Assembly (NCBI RefSeq): GCF_019399895.1
Contig: NC_091877.1
Location: 496,001 to 560,000, forward strand
Origin: Cardiocondyla obscurior
Lineage: Eukaryota; Arthropoda; Insecta; Hymenoptera; Formicidae
Length of the DNA stretch: 64,000 nt
Reading direction: 5' to 3'
The notes under the pieces were generated by a model. It was not told the origin of the DNA. It saw only the letters and a list, made by a program, of their open reading frames with translations, and did not search any database. Positions 11,251 through 24,381 of this stretch are shown piece after piece. The position numbers were made by a program, and so were the translations under genes. Every line of letters begins with the position of its first letter. The stretch's first letter is position 1.

Positions 11251-14200
11251 GGCGAATGAGAAGTGTAACGCGAAACGACGGAGTAGCAGCGAGATAACTG
11301 AATAGAGGACAAAAATTCCTAGTCACTTGCGTAAAACCAGCTCTTATCGCTCGCGACAATGAATTTGTAGCTTTGTAAAACACATGCGCGCAAAGTGAAT
11401 GATCTTTTCGATTGAAAACATCTGTGGAGTAGTTAGATAAGATGCTCTCTACTTATAAAAAAGATTGCGACGTCGAGAAACCTTTACATTAACAACGTAG
11501 CACCTGATGTATAATTTATTGAGACAATAATAATAAAGTTCTTTTTTCTACGCTTAGAATTATTCAGTTTGACACTGGTTAATGATTTCGATAAACTTTA
11601 TACAGATCTCAATGATAAATCATTAAAAATTTACTCGTTTGCGATCGAAACAATCTTTTGGATAAATAAGTTTTGCTTTTTTTTTTTTTATAAATGTAAA
11701 GTCCAATATAAATCGAAGAATTTATTACTTGGTGGTATTTATAAACCCCAAATATGTAAATTAATGATTTATCTAAGTTATTACAAATTCAAGACACGAT
11801 AAGCTACACGTAAATTACTATCTTGACAAAATACTAAAGTTCCTCAATGCGAAATTAAAAAAAAATAAAAAGCCAGCGCAGTTACTGCAAACACGAATAT
11901 TAATATTGATAATTCACGTTAAAAAATTTACAAGAACTTAACATACAAATAACAGTTTTTCAGTTAGCGAAATAATTCAAAGTGCCAATTAAATTACAAG
12001 AGAGAATTCTTTATCTAAATGCAAATAAAAAAAAAAAAAAAAAAAATTGTTTCTCCTGCGTCATCAGATATCAGAATTGATGACGAACCGCGAGGTGAAA
12101 AAAATAATGCAACTTAATCAATCAACCCTAATCTTCAACGTTTTGCGTCATTGAATTATCGTAAACGATTGTAAGACGCAAAACGAAAAATCCTTAGCAG
12201 TGGATACTTTTGATAAATACATTCTGCTGCGTTGAGCATTATCAGACATTGCCACGGATTTTTTTCCTTGCTTTTTAATTTTCTGCACTTAGCGAATCCG
12301 ACTTTGTCGTCGCCAAGATGAGAAGAGGAAGCGACATGACTTCTCGAAGATAACGAGCACCCTCACGAGCATTGTTATCAGTAAACGCTTATTAGTCAGA
12401 CGTACATTCAGCGCTGATATAGCAAGACCTAATCCTACAAAAACTTTATCGCTACAATCTGACGTTCACTCGATCTCCTGCAATCATACCGACATATTCA
12501 AATAAACAAGACGTATTTTTAAAAGCCCCAAAGATACGAAACATATTTGACTATCCATAAACAAATAATTACATAATAAATTGTAAGAAATATTATATAA
12601 TTATATAATATATATTGCAATTTATTACGTAATTATATAATAAGACTATGCAATATAATAAATAGTAATAAATATTATACAGCTCGTTATATAATGTTCA
12701 CATTACTGATTACAGACAGGCAATTCTTGGCCAGCGAGCTTAAATTAAATCATCCGATTTTGTTTCGCCACACGATGGCTAACGTCTCTCTTCATTACGC
12801 AAGACTTCTCCGCCTAAAATAAAATTATTTATGAATTATCACGTAGTTAAGTCTTCCGCGTCTCGCTTGTAGAACGAGTGCCGACCCAGACCAGGCGCCA
12901 CGAATTCGCGAAGGAGACGCGAAGGTTGAAACAATGATCGACTTACTGCCGTGAGCACCGTAAAGTCCCGTTACATCTTCCCTATCGCAAAAACCCATTA
13001 TTCGCCGCGGAAACTTGGCACCGAGCCGTACACGTGCAAGATCGACCTTCCTTTCGCGACGGCAGCCCTGAACGGTTAAAGTACTCGAAGACTAGCCTTG
13101 GCAATTACGAAACCTTCAACCTCAAGCCTATAGTCAACCTCGAGAAAAAAATCTGACCTCTCACGACTTCCTCGTCGGCTCGTCCACGAAGGTTTCTCGG
13201 ACTTCGCCGGGAAATTAATTCCTGTACGCCGGAAAGTCCGCGAGCTCGCGATTACTAACCTTGAAAACTTCCACTTCTGAATTTCCTCGAAAATGAGGAT
13301 CAATGAGGATTTCTCGTTGACGACGATGATGAAGAAAAGGGAATAAATGTCGCACGCGCTTGCAAGCGCAAAGCTTCTAACATGGCGAAGAGGCCACGGA
13401 ATTTATAAAACGACTTAACCTATACGTCTTATCTCATGAGAGCCTTCTCCCACGTGAGAAAATGTAACGGATATCTGATAGCATTGAGTAAAGAACGAGT
13501 TCGGATATCTTTTCCTCCTCGCCGAGAAGCATTCCTCCGAAACTAGCATCTTTGCGACGGTGTTTTTTTTTTTTTTCCGATTCGTTACGTAACGCGACTA
13601 TTTTGATTGTCTGGTATAGTCAAAGCGCGATTACGTGACGAAGGGTGACTGACAACCAATTAAAAAAAATTGTTTACACGAAAATAGCGATTCTGTAGCA
13701 CATAATTGAGACGCCGCATTGATCTTCCATCCAATTCAACTCCGCGTCGAAATCAAGCAGCGATCCGAAGAGGAAAAACCATAGCAACTCGAGCAGAAAA
13801 CTGTTTTTGCCATCTCAATGGCTCTAAAGGCAAAACTTGATCGATTTTATCTCGCAATGTTACCCTGCTATTAAAATAAATATGCTAGTTTGAGGTAAAA
13901 AGAAATAGCTCGTTTGCGACAATCTCGGTGCTGCATTTTTTTTTTTTTTTTTTTTTTTTAACGCCGCGTGAAAAACCAGAAAGCCACGAGAAGTTAAACA
14001 GTGAAACGCAGACAGAATTGAATTTAATGGATGCATACTTTTGGGTAATGCAGCGGAAGGACCACTTACTTGTTTATACCGAATGATGCCGAACCCGGTT
14101 TGGTCGGTTTAGTAAATGAGACCGGGAGAAACGTGCCTTGCCTCGTTGCCTTCGCGGAGCAGAAGTTGGAAAGGCGGACCACGGCTCGAATGATACTAAG

Positions 14201-15100
14201 AACGGCCGCGATGCGAAGGAAACGTAGAGAGGAAAGCGGAAGTACGAGCAGCGCCATTATTCTAATGCTCGCTCAATTGAAAATGATTATTAGCTAAATA
14301 AATCAACGTAGATTAATTTTCTTCTATTTTTCCTTTCAATTTTTCTCATTTAGATTCCGTCCTTTTATTACTTTAATTGCTTTCTTTTTATTTTATTTTA
14401 GAAGAATTCAAGAAAAATGGCAGCCGAATGCCGTCGGAACACTTGGCCGTGATTGGTCAATTTCCTACGGCTTGAAATTTCTCGCGTTTGTTGCACTCGG
14501 CTTAAGGAATTTGTTGCGGCACGCTTTAGGAACAGGGATAAAGCTGCAAGCCGAAGAACCTACACGGCTCGTAGTAAGTAACGGAATTTTTGAAAAAATA
14601 AATCAACTGGAAGTGCATAATGTGTTTGAAATACTTAATAAATCTCGTATTACGGAATGTGTAGTACAAGTACGTATCTTTGTTTCGATAATTTTACATA
14701 TATGTAAGTATACCACATGCATGAATTTTTCAAATAGATACGCTGTATCTGTACCTCACGTAAGTAGATATTCATCCTAAATGTTAGAATGCACACGAAC
14801 ATTTTATTACTGCATTTTATAGCTTTTAATCGACATTGCAGGTGATTAATTGAAATAAATTGAACCCAGCTGAAAGAATTTCTTGAACAAAAGTCAACCT
14901 GGGGAGATCTCGAACGTTTCTAAGGGAGCTACAAGATGGAAGTTGATCTCGAGCCGATAAGGAATTAAATGAATAAGCCCTCGTGTCAATCAACGCATCA
15001 TTTCAGGAAGATAACGAAGAGGATCGTTGACGGCCTGGGTTCGAAAATGTAAATCGTGCGCACGCAAGAGAAGCAAGAGCCGATGACATGGCGCGGCGCC
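11251..15100. other. Intergenic DNA with no supported gene
   Basis: Long AT-rich stretch with poly-A/T tracts (for example near 12028-12047 and 13937-13960). Short open frames near 13.1 and 14.1-14.8 kb have no family resemblance and no convincing splice context. Unseen alternative first exons of the downstream kinase gene are possible here. Confidence 0.45.
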
Positions 15101-15402
15101 TCAGTTTATCGCCGAGACCTAACCCGGCCCCCCCTGGACCCGGTCCCCCCCTGTCACTGCTCTGATAGGTGACGCATGATACCCGGTGGTGGCGACGGCG
15201 GCCGTTTCTCCCGACCGTCCGTCGTTCGTGCCTGGATCGCGGTCAGTACGCGTAGTCGGCACGGTGCGCGCGGTTCGGGGTTTTGGGGTCTCGCGCATGA
15301 ATGCACGCAAATCTCCACTGTATTTTTCGCTCGCCGCCTCGTACCCAGTCTCGCGTCGTCTCCCTTCCTCCCTCACGACGGGTCGGACCAGCACCGCGTA
15401 GG
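15101..15402 (+). promoter_or_regulatory. GC-rich presumed promoter and 5' UTR of the PFKFB gene
   Basis: The stretch just before the kinase start codon is much GC-richer and CpG-denser than its surroundings, as is usual for 5' ends of broadly expressed insect genes. No precise transcription start can be read from the sequence. Confidence 0.4.
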
Positions 15403-18400
15403 ATGACCGATTCCCAAATCGAGATGCATTACACCCCGCCGACGTCGGACACCATCCAGACGAAGCCGTTCCCGATACGAGGTAATATTTTGAGTCTTCT
15501 CGCCGTCTCGCTTTTTATCTGTCTCCCTCTTTCTCGCGCGATCGCGCGGGACGCCCGGACTACCTCCGTCTCCCTGCCGCCCGCCCGTCTCAACCCCTTC
15601 GCCACCCTTCCCCCACGCACTCGTGAGATCGAACACGTGCGAAGAACGTGGGCCCCGCGTTTGCGTTTCGTAGGAAGTTCAAGGCCTCCGATCTCGCGGT
15701 CAATGTACCGGGTGTCTTCTCCTCGGTGTCGCGTTGCACCGGTTTCGTCGTCACGGTGATCGGCGTGATCCCGTCGATGCAGAGCGCCCGAGCGGCGACC
15801 GCGGACGGGTAACCGCGGATATATTTTTCTTTCCGAAGAGCAGCCACGCGAATTTCCGCTCGGGTATATTTTCCAAGCACGGTATGGAAAAGAAAATCCT
15901 ATTTGTTTGCCTCGATTCTCGGCAAAAACGAAAGTTCGTTCATTTTTGCAAATATTTTTAATTATTTTACATTATGCAATTTTTTTTTCACTGTAGCGTA
16001 TATTCGTTTTAACAGAAAAAAAAGTAATGAGATAAAAAAAAACAAATATTTGTCTCTTGTTCGTTTCAGCTAAGGCAGATTAATTTCAATCTTGATTTAA
16101 TTTATTTTTTTATAATTTTAGGAATTAAGAGAAGATAAAAAATATAAATCGAAACGATAGCTAATCTACAGCGAAGAAAAATTGATGTTAATGTTCACAG
16201 ATCGTTGTCTTAAAAGAAGACTAAGAAACGAACGTACTTGACGCATGGCGTATCGCGTTGGGACTGCAAGATAAATTATCACTTTTTGTTTTATGAGTAA
16301 CCTTGAACAGTCGAAGGCAGTCAGAGTATTTAACGTCGAAAAGCAAATAAACTCGTCATTTTTGTCCATGTTGACGGAATTAACTGTCTCATTTCCTTCA
16401 CGCGCGAGGATAAACAATTTGATACAGCGATATGCATATTATCTCCTTATAAGGAAGTAAAACTCGATAGATAAATCCATTGGACGTAAGATAACGTAGC
16501 CAGGCGCATTACATTTATCCGTGAAGAAAGAACGGTATTAACGAGATATTACAAAAGAAAAAAAAATTACACATGATAAATGATCGTAAATTATTAGATG
16601 CATTCGTATCTTCGATTTCGAATCGATAAGACCAGCTATTATTTAAAATTGTTATTTTCTTTTGAAGCACGCAAGAACCGGAATCTTACTGCAGACTTCG
16701 TATTCTTTACTTTAAACTTTTCAGAAAGAATTATTTATTGGATTACGATCTTTATTATGGATTATAATCATTAATAAAGATATCATTACAGAATCATTAA
16801 TTATGCGACTTGACAGAATCAAAGAGACCTTCGATCTAAACTTTAAAATATCTTATCTTCTTTCAAGCGTATCTTGGATATTCTTTAAAATATATTTGTA
16901 TTATGTTATATTTATTTATCTCAAATATTCTTCAATGACAATGTTGGAATAATTACGAAATTAATGATAGAACATCACGTGCGTATTATACGCTCATTTA
17001 GTAAATGAGAGGTGCCTGATTTAGGCAGAAAACAGTTTTTTAGTATTTCGTTTTGATGTATATTTAGATCTAGTTTTATAAGCGATCTCGAAATTTTAAT
17101 CTATATATTATATAATGTAACACTTTTTTTATTACGTTAAAATTTTCTAAAAGTGCATATATTTTTTTATTTAAAAATTAAATTAATATATAACTTTAAC
17201 TTTATGTGCACACGTAAAAAAATCTTGTGTTTGATTTTCTGAAAGTTATTTCTTGTTCAACATCTCTTTTTTTTTTTTTTTTTATAGGTGAACGAGCTAA
17301 TTTCGTGAATAAGCCACATGTGATCGCGATGGTCGGCCTGCCGGCTCGCGGCAAGACCTACATATCTAAGAAGCTTTGTCGATATCTCAATTGGATTGGC
17401 ATCAGCACAAAGGTCTTTAACTTAGGCGAGTATAGGCGGCATGCCACCACGGCCTATCAATGTCACGAGTTCTTCCGTCCCGATAACATAAAAGCTATGG
17501 CGATACGAACGCAGTGCGCGAAAGACGCTTTGAATGACGTCTGTCAGTGGCTAGAAAGTGGCGACGGCGAGGTCGCCGTTTTCGACGCCACCAACTCCAC
17601 GGTCGAGAGACGTCAGCTCATACGCGACATCGTTGTACGCAAGATGGGTTTTAAGCTGTTCTTCGTTGAGTCGGTGTGCAATGATCCAGAAATTGTTGAG
17701 CAGAACATTATGGAAGTATGTATTCAAGAAACATCCAGATAGCAATTGGACAATCCTGTACTTAATAGATACATTTAGAAAAATTATATTGATTGGTTTT
17801 TTTTAATAGTTTACTATGTTAGTCTTTTATATTAATATTGATGTTAATAACAGGTTTAGTGAATGTATGATATATTTAATTATGTAGTATGGATATATAA
17901 ATATTTTATAAGAATGATTTCTTTACAAGGTAAAAGTGAGTAGCCCGGATTACGCGAATATGAAGAAAGAAGATGTGCTCGCGGACTTTATGCAGCGAAT
18001 CGAGCACTATCAAGAGCGATATCAGCCGCTGGACGAAGAGCGCGAGAGCGACCTGTCGTTCATGAAAATATACAACACCGGCGAGAAGGTGCTGGTTCAT
18101 AAGCACGAAGGCCATATACAAAGTAGAATAGTTTACTACCTTATGAACATTCATATTGTGCCACGCACGATTTACTTGACCAGGCATGGTGAGAGCCTGA
18201 TGAACCTCGATGGCAGGATAGGCGGCGATTCAGACTTGAGCGAGCGAGGACATGATTATGCTAAGGCACTGGCAGACTATATCAGTAGTCAGAACATACA
18301 GGTAATTTTCCTTGACCTTTTCAATATCCAATTTTATCGATTTATTAATAATTATATATATTAGATGCCGATAAAAAATTTTATTTAATCTCTGATCACT

Positions 18401-20791
18401 ATAATCTAATATTTAGTTTTTAATAATAGTAAAATAAATACAACTGTACAAGAAAATTGAAATGTAAAATATCAAAACTGTATTTTATATAATTATTAAT
18501 ATATGCATATTTTATGCATACATAAATGTAAGAGCTGTTATCGTCGCAGGTTACTTTGACCATCTTACATGCACTTAATTTTTTAAGCAATTTTATATGA
18601 ATTAAATAACATCTGCAGGGTTTAAGAGTTTGGACTAGCTGGCTGAAAAGAACTATTCAAACCGCGGCTGACGTGCAGGCACCGCAGGAAAGGTGGAAAG
18701 CTCTCAACGAAATTGATGCCGTAAGTTAAAATATTATACGTATATATTAAGTAATTAATCAATTTTTTTACCTTTATCTTCTTCGTGAATTATCTTAGGG
18801 TATTTGCGAAGAGATGACTTACGAAGAAATCGCTTCCAAGTATCCTACGGACTTTGCTGCGAGAGATCAAAACAAATTCTCGTATCGTTATCCGAGGGGG
18901 GAGAGTTACGAAGATCTTGTTGCACGACTGGAGCCTGTAATAATGGAATTGGAACGACAGGGTAACGTTTTAGTCGTTAGTCATCAAGCGGTCTTACGGT
19001 GTTTACTTGCGTACTTTTTGGATAAAAATGCAGGTTAGTAAAAATTTTTAAATAAAATATTGTAATGTATTATTATTCATTATATCATAGGATATTGAAA
19101 TCTATTCTCGATTATTTGCATGAGCAAATGATTCAAACCGCAGCATTAGCTCAATACGTAATATCCACGTTATGATGTCTAAGAATGGAGAGATTTGAAT
19201 ATCGAAACGCTAACAACAGCTTTCGGCCTTCGACGTATTGAAATCTGTTCAGAAAATAAGCGATAAATATAGTCGTCCACGCAAAAACGGATTATAATGA
19301 CGTAATTGTTCGTTTCATTGTTCGGTGAAATAGCTATATTTATTCTCGCTTTACGACTCTTTTAATATGATCTTATTAACGCGCACGAAGATCGAGTATC
19401 CAAGATATTCATTTTTTATTTCCATATATAGTAGGTTCAAATTGTTCCTATTTTCAGATGAACTACCGTATTTGGAAGTACCTTTGCATACTATTATGAA
19501 GCTAACACCGGTCGCTTACGGTTGCAAAATGGACACGATTCACCTAGGGATAAACGCCGTGGACACTCATCGGCCGAAACCAAAGGTAGAATTTATCATA
19601 ATAAAGTCGTAACAATTATGTTTTTCTCCCTCGAAAGTGCTTTACTTGCTGAAAATAGAAATAATAAGAGCAAGTACCTTCTCGTTTTGCTTGCTAATTT
19701 TCCGACGCTGATACTCTATACCAACGAAATATACATTGTGCTTATATTTTAATGTTCTCGAAATGCTTGACACTTAACTGTACTGGAAACACAAATTATT
19801 TAATTTTTTGTCTTTAATCAAAATATCCTTAGAGTCATTTGTACCTGTTAAAAAACAAATCACTTTCATAAATTAGAAATTCATCGCATGCATTTTTTTT
19901 ATTTTTTTTTTTTATGGATTTGGGACAAATGTGTTATTTGTGTGCTTTATTATAAATTTATTATATTTGCATTATATGAAATCATAACGTTATATGATGT
20001 CTCATGACGTTAATCTTGTTTGAATTGTAAAAAAATTATTTGTAGTCATATTTCTGCTGGATAATTGTTAATCTATATTTACATATGCTGTACTTTCAGA
20101 AAGTATAAGCGTTATTGCGGAACCATTATGGTACTAAATGTATATTTATAAGCTCGTTCACAGCGATATGATGACGACATTCTATGGAATTTATATTCAA
20201 TCAATCACTGTAACAGTTGTGAAATAATTATATATGCAATTAAACTTATATTTTGATCGTTCAGAAAGAAGTAACGAACTGAATCATGATAAAATTGAAT
20301 GATATATATTTTTCAAGGTTGTATCTCTTAATTAAAAACTTACGAAACTAGTTATATTCAAATTAATTAATTGTAAAAGATTAACAGAATGTAAAATTGC
20401 AGATGATAGAGGTAAATGGATTGGTATCTCCTTACGCAAGGCAAATTGTACTTATATATGGGCAATTATGTATTCCAGCGTAAAAATAACGAAAGCACAT
20501 TGATGCAAAGTTATCCATAAACGGCTTAAAAATCGAAGCTGTAGCATTGCTGCTGATTTCAATTGTTTTAATACGCTAATAAAGCTCTTTGTGGCAAATC
20601 TGCTGTAGAGCATGTATCCTCGATAGAGAAATATATCCTTTTCAGTCTGCATTTATATGCAGGCTGCTCTTTTCTTCGCAAGCGCACGTTGCGGCAAACG
20701 CTAAAATGCCCATTGTGGAACTTTCAATTTTCAGATCCCGGGATATCTAGACGAGAAATTTCGAGGGATGGGGAACCTACTACGCACGTGA
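15403..20791 (+). CDS. Pfrx: 6-phosphofructo-2-kinase/fructose-2,6-bisphosphatase
   Basis: Bifunctional cytosolic enzyme that makes and breaks fructose 2,6-bisphosphate, the main allosteric switch between glycolysis and gluconeogenesis. Seven exons with agreeing phases: 15403-15481, 17288-17715, 17930-18301, 18619-18720, 18799-19033, 19458-19585 and 20735-20791, giving 466 residues, a normal family length. The kinase half has the Walker A loop GLPARGKT (residues 43-50) and the VFDATNST motif. The phosphatase half has the phosphohistidine motif TRHGE (catalytic His about 255), the CEEMTYEE acid motif and SHQAVLRC with the second His about 389. The C-terminus is short. The last exon adds 18 residues (IPGYLDEKFRG...) after a 1.1-kb intron. 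Failing to splice at 19585 would instead give an ending VEFIIIKS at 19612. The N-terminus lacks the Arg-Arg-Gly-Ser-type site of the vertebrate liver form. Confidence 0.95.
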
Positions 20792-22241
20792 TAACAACGA
20801 TATTCGTAAAGCACGACGCAGAGCTATTCCCTACCGTTGATATACCGAGAACACTGAAGCAGCATAGATTCGGCAGCTGGCTGCCGCCCGCCCCTTCTCG
20901 CGTACATGAATCAGCGCGCATCCGAGCCCTTTTCTTCCTAGATGTGTCAAAAGCGAGCTAGAAACGAAGCGCGATCGGCAGCGTATTCTATGAAATTCAT
21001 AGGCACGGATGGAAGATCGTCTTCGCCTCTGCAACCAACGCAGGTCTCGTGTGACGATCATATACACGCAGCACATGTGCGTTTTGTGATTTTTATATTT
21101 TTTGATTGACATCTAGGTAGGTAAGTATAACGAGAAAAACATATGTGATACAGGGATGATTCGTTGATTAAAACAAAGTCTGGTGAACGTGCGTATACGC
21201 ATTTGTTGGACAAAAGATCATTTTTCTAGACAAGCGTATATGGACTCGCATGTTCTCCAACCAGTGCATTATTTGAAGTATTTGCTTTCTCCTCGGAGAA
21301 AAGTATATCCCGACAGACAATACTTGTACGATATTATATGGTGATTTCAAGACAGAATCATATACATTTCTATGTATCTCTCCCTTTCGTTTGGCAGATA
21401 CTTCGAAGTGTTAACTCGCGAATCTGTAAACAGACGTATTCCTTTTTTACATCCATATTTCAAACGTTATTTTGAAAACTCATCGGATGATTCTTAGAGA
21501 CTTCCAGGAGGCGGATCCAAGTTAAAAAAAAAAATTAAAAAAAAAAAAAAAGAATTGTGACGTTGATAATAACACTCGGCTACGTAAAGGTATTCGAGAC
21601 CTAATACAATATCTTAGATATTCGATAACACTTCCAATCAGTTTAACGGAACATGTTACAGTTCAGTTCATTGTCTAACATGTACATTGCGATCTTGTAT
21701 GCATAATAAGTAGCAAGATTACGGATTTCGATTATAAATATGTATCTCGATCGCTGAGAAACATATAATAAATAACACATGTAATTTTATGCGTTTACTT
21801 ACTGATTTAGGGATTCCTGTTCGATATTAAGTTTACGCCGCTGAAAATAGAATTTCTTGCAAGCTGGATATTTCAACAAATTATATAAAAAAGTTACAAT
21901 TAATTATGTATTATTTTATTTTAGTTTAAAAATATTTAATTTAATTATTCAGATGTATTATTGAATTTTATTTTAATGTTTGACTTATTCTCAATTTGGC
22001 GGGAGAAATGGTGGGAAGCTCGTAGTGGATTTCGTTCGAACTATCGGTTTCGGAATTTCAACGAAGTCCGCTACGAGCCGCCAGTGTACGGGTTGCCGGC
22101 GTTGGAGCGTTATTCAATTATTAGAGTAAATGCGATAATTTGTAAAAGGACCTCGGAAGTATAATTAAAGGAAGGAATGCTTCAAGTTCCTTGGGATCGC
22201 AGTTTCATTAAAGGTATACGGTTTGAAGTATCGCAAGAGTA
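20792..22241. other. Intergenic DNA between PFKFB and YEATS4
   Basis: Contains the probable 3' UTR of the kinase and the upstream region of YEATS4. I see no additional exon. Poly-A runs lie near 21524-21552. Confidence 0.5.
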
Positions 22242-23584
22242 ATGGCGTCTACTAACGAATTCGGCCCCGATTCTGGCGGTAGAGTGAAGGTAACCTAAAA
22301 TATTGCTGTACCTGTTGATAAATTTACTTTTTTATACTTTTTATTATCTCTAAACTATCTCGGAATGGTCGCGTTCAGCAGAAATGCTGTTTTGTAGTTG
22401 TTGTAAAAATAGTAAATCTGATTGACGTATGCTCTTAGATTCTACCAAATCTAGTCAATTTTTTTTCTCGTTTTTAAGTACACCGAAAAGCAGATGTGAC
22501 GTTTTCTGCGGCGACAACGGCTAGCGTACGTAATCCTAGGCGGCAGAGGTAGGAGATGAGGGAACGGGGAGAAATCAGTCTTCGGCAAACCGGCCGGCGC
22601 GGTATATATATGCGGTACATGTAAAAATCGACGCGCACGACGCTACGATAAAATCACGTTCGCTAGCTGCCGTCGTCGTATCTGCCTTTCAGCGTACATA
22701 AAGTACAGAAAATGTGTTATTTTATTAAGTAATTTAATTATTATAGGGAGTTACCGTGGTTAAGCCTATAGTTTATGGCAATGTATCGCGTTACTTTGGA
22801 AAAAAGAGGGAGGAAGATGGACATACACATCAATGGACTGTGTACGTCAAGCCATACAACAATGAGGACATGTCCACTTATGTGAAAAAGGTGCATTTCA
22901 AGCTGCATGAGAGCTACAACAATCCTAATCGAATCGTCACGAAGCCACCGTACGAGTTAACAGAAACAGGCTGGGGAGAATTTGAAATAGTCATTAAGAT
23001 TTATTTTCACGATCCGAACGAACGTCCTGTAAGTAAACGAGCTTGTCACGATAAAAAAAAAAAATTTATTAATTCGGCTTACTTTGTCGATCGTAAAAAT
23101 AATAAATTAATTTCAGGTGACGATATATCACATATTGAAATTGTTTCAATCAACGCCTGAAATACAATTAGGGAAGAAGAATCTAGTTTCTGAATTTTAC
23201 GAAGAGATAGTATTTCAAGATCCAACAGCATTGATGCAACATTTACTGAGTTCTAGCAGGCCCATGACACTTGGAGTTTGGCGGCATAATACAGATTGTA
23301 TAATTCCTATGATCATTTAGCTAAAGATTAATCTACATTTATTAACATTTTATTTATTAAAAAATTTTTTTTTTATTTTATTAATTTAACAATTTGTAAT
23401 TATTCTTGCAGTTGAAGCATTGAAGGAATCTACAATGAAAGATATTATGGAGGCACGCAATAAAATAAGACTCGAAGTGATAGATTTGAAAGAAAAATTG
23501 ACACTGGCAAAAGAAACTATTGCAAAGTTTAAAGAAGAGATTGCAAAGATTTCTAAAGCCGGTGGAAGTTTATCCGTTGCCTAA
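22242..23584 (+). CDS. YEATS4: YEATS domain protein 4 (GAS41)
   Basis: Histone acyl-lysine reader. It is a shared subunit of the SRCAP and TIP60 (Swr1/NuA4-type) complexes and acts in H2A.Z deposition and transcription. Four exons: 22242-22289, 22747-23028, 23117-23297 and 23411-23584. The product is 227 residues, the same length as I recall for the human protein. The short first exon encodes MASTNEFGPDSGGRVK. The YEATS domain follows (GVTVVKPIVYGNVSRYFGKK, then HQWTVYVKPY and ETGWGEFEI with aromatic-cage residues). The C-terminal exon is a charged coiled coil (LEVIDLKEKLTLAKETIAKF), typical of the interaction tail. Donor 3 (ATT|GTATAA) is weak but gives the only frame that joins the YEATS domain to the coiled coil. 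Intron 1 carries a MITE-like element. Confidence 0.93.
22478..22697. mobile_element. MITE-like inverted-repeat element, copy 2, in YEATS4 intron 1
   Basis: Terminal inverted repeats begin and end in GTAC. The left arm contains GCAGATGTGACGTTTTCTGC and CGGCTAGCGTACGTAAT; the right arm is its imperfect reverse complement (TCACGTTCGCTAGCTGCCG, then ATCTGCCTTTCAGCGTAC). The left arm closely resembles the reversed right arm of the element at 8401-8650. The core is GC-rich and non-coding. Confidence 0.65.
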
Positions 23585-24381
23585 TTACATTGTTTTGAGA
23601 CGGAAACATCGACGTCCATCCAAAAACATCGATTATTTGTCCAGTAAATATCTTTTTCTTCATATATAAAGTGTACATAATTTCGTTATAATTAAATTTT
23701 ATTTTAATTATTTTAAAAATGATTACTATATTGTATATCCAACGTCGCTGATAAGAAATAAAATTTTTTATTACATTATTAGTACAAGTTATACTTGTAA
23801 TTTGTAATAAATTTTATCTTTAGGTTTTTTGTGTAATTTTTTATTTTTAAGGAGTCTGTAATGTATCATATTAAATTTTAATAATAATAAATTATATATT
23901 TTTATCTTTTAACTTTTCAGTATTGAACGAAGTGAAAACAATATAGAGATTAACGTATATAAAAAGACCTATATCTGGACACAAATAAATTCTTTGCGTC
24001 GGAAGCCTAGAAACTGCAAGACTACAAGTTATTATAATATAAACTACAAGATAACGAGTTATCAGTATGTTGATTAGTTTGAGGAAACTAACTGAAAGTA
24101 CGAGATAAATTTTGAAATGTTTCGAAATCCAAGGATAAGATAAAAGCCCTACATGCAACGGAGGCCGATAATTGAGGAATCATTATCGCGCATGTAAACG
24201 CTGCTAATGCACAAGACGTGATGTAAACTACGTCAAGATTGCTGGATATATATATGTATAGTAACGTAAAGCGCACGCGACAACGCCGGCGCTGCGTCTG
24301 TTATAAACCGCCGATGATCCGCGGCGAGTTCGGTAGCTTCAAAAGGTCGTCTGTCTCTCTCCAACTCTACCTAGGCGAGAG

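Noticed and set aside
15301..15759. 152-codon open frame overlapping the PFKFB start
   Set aside because: It overlaps the real first exon in another frame and is an Arg/Ser/Pro-rich product of GC-rich DNA, with no family resemblance.
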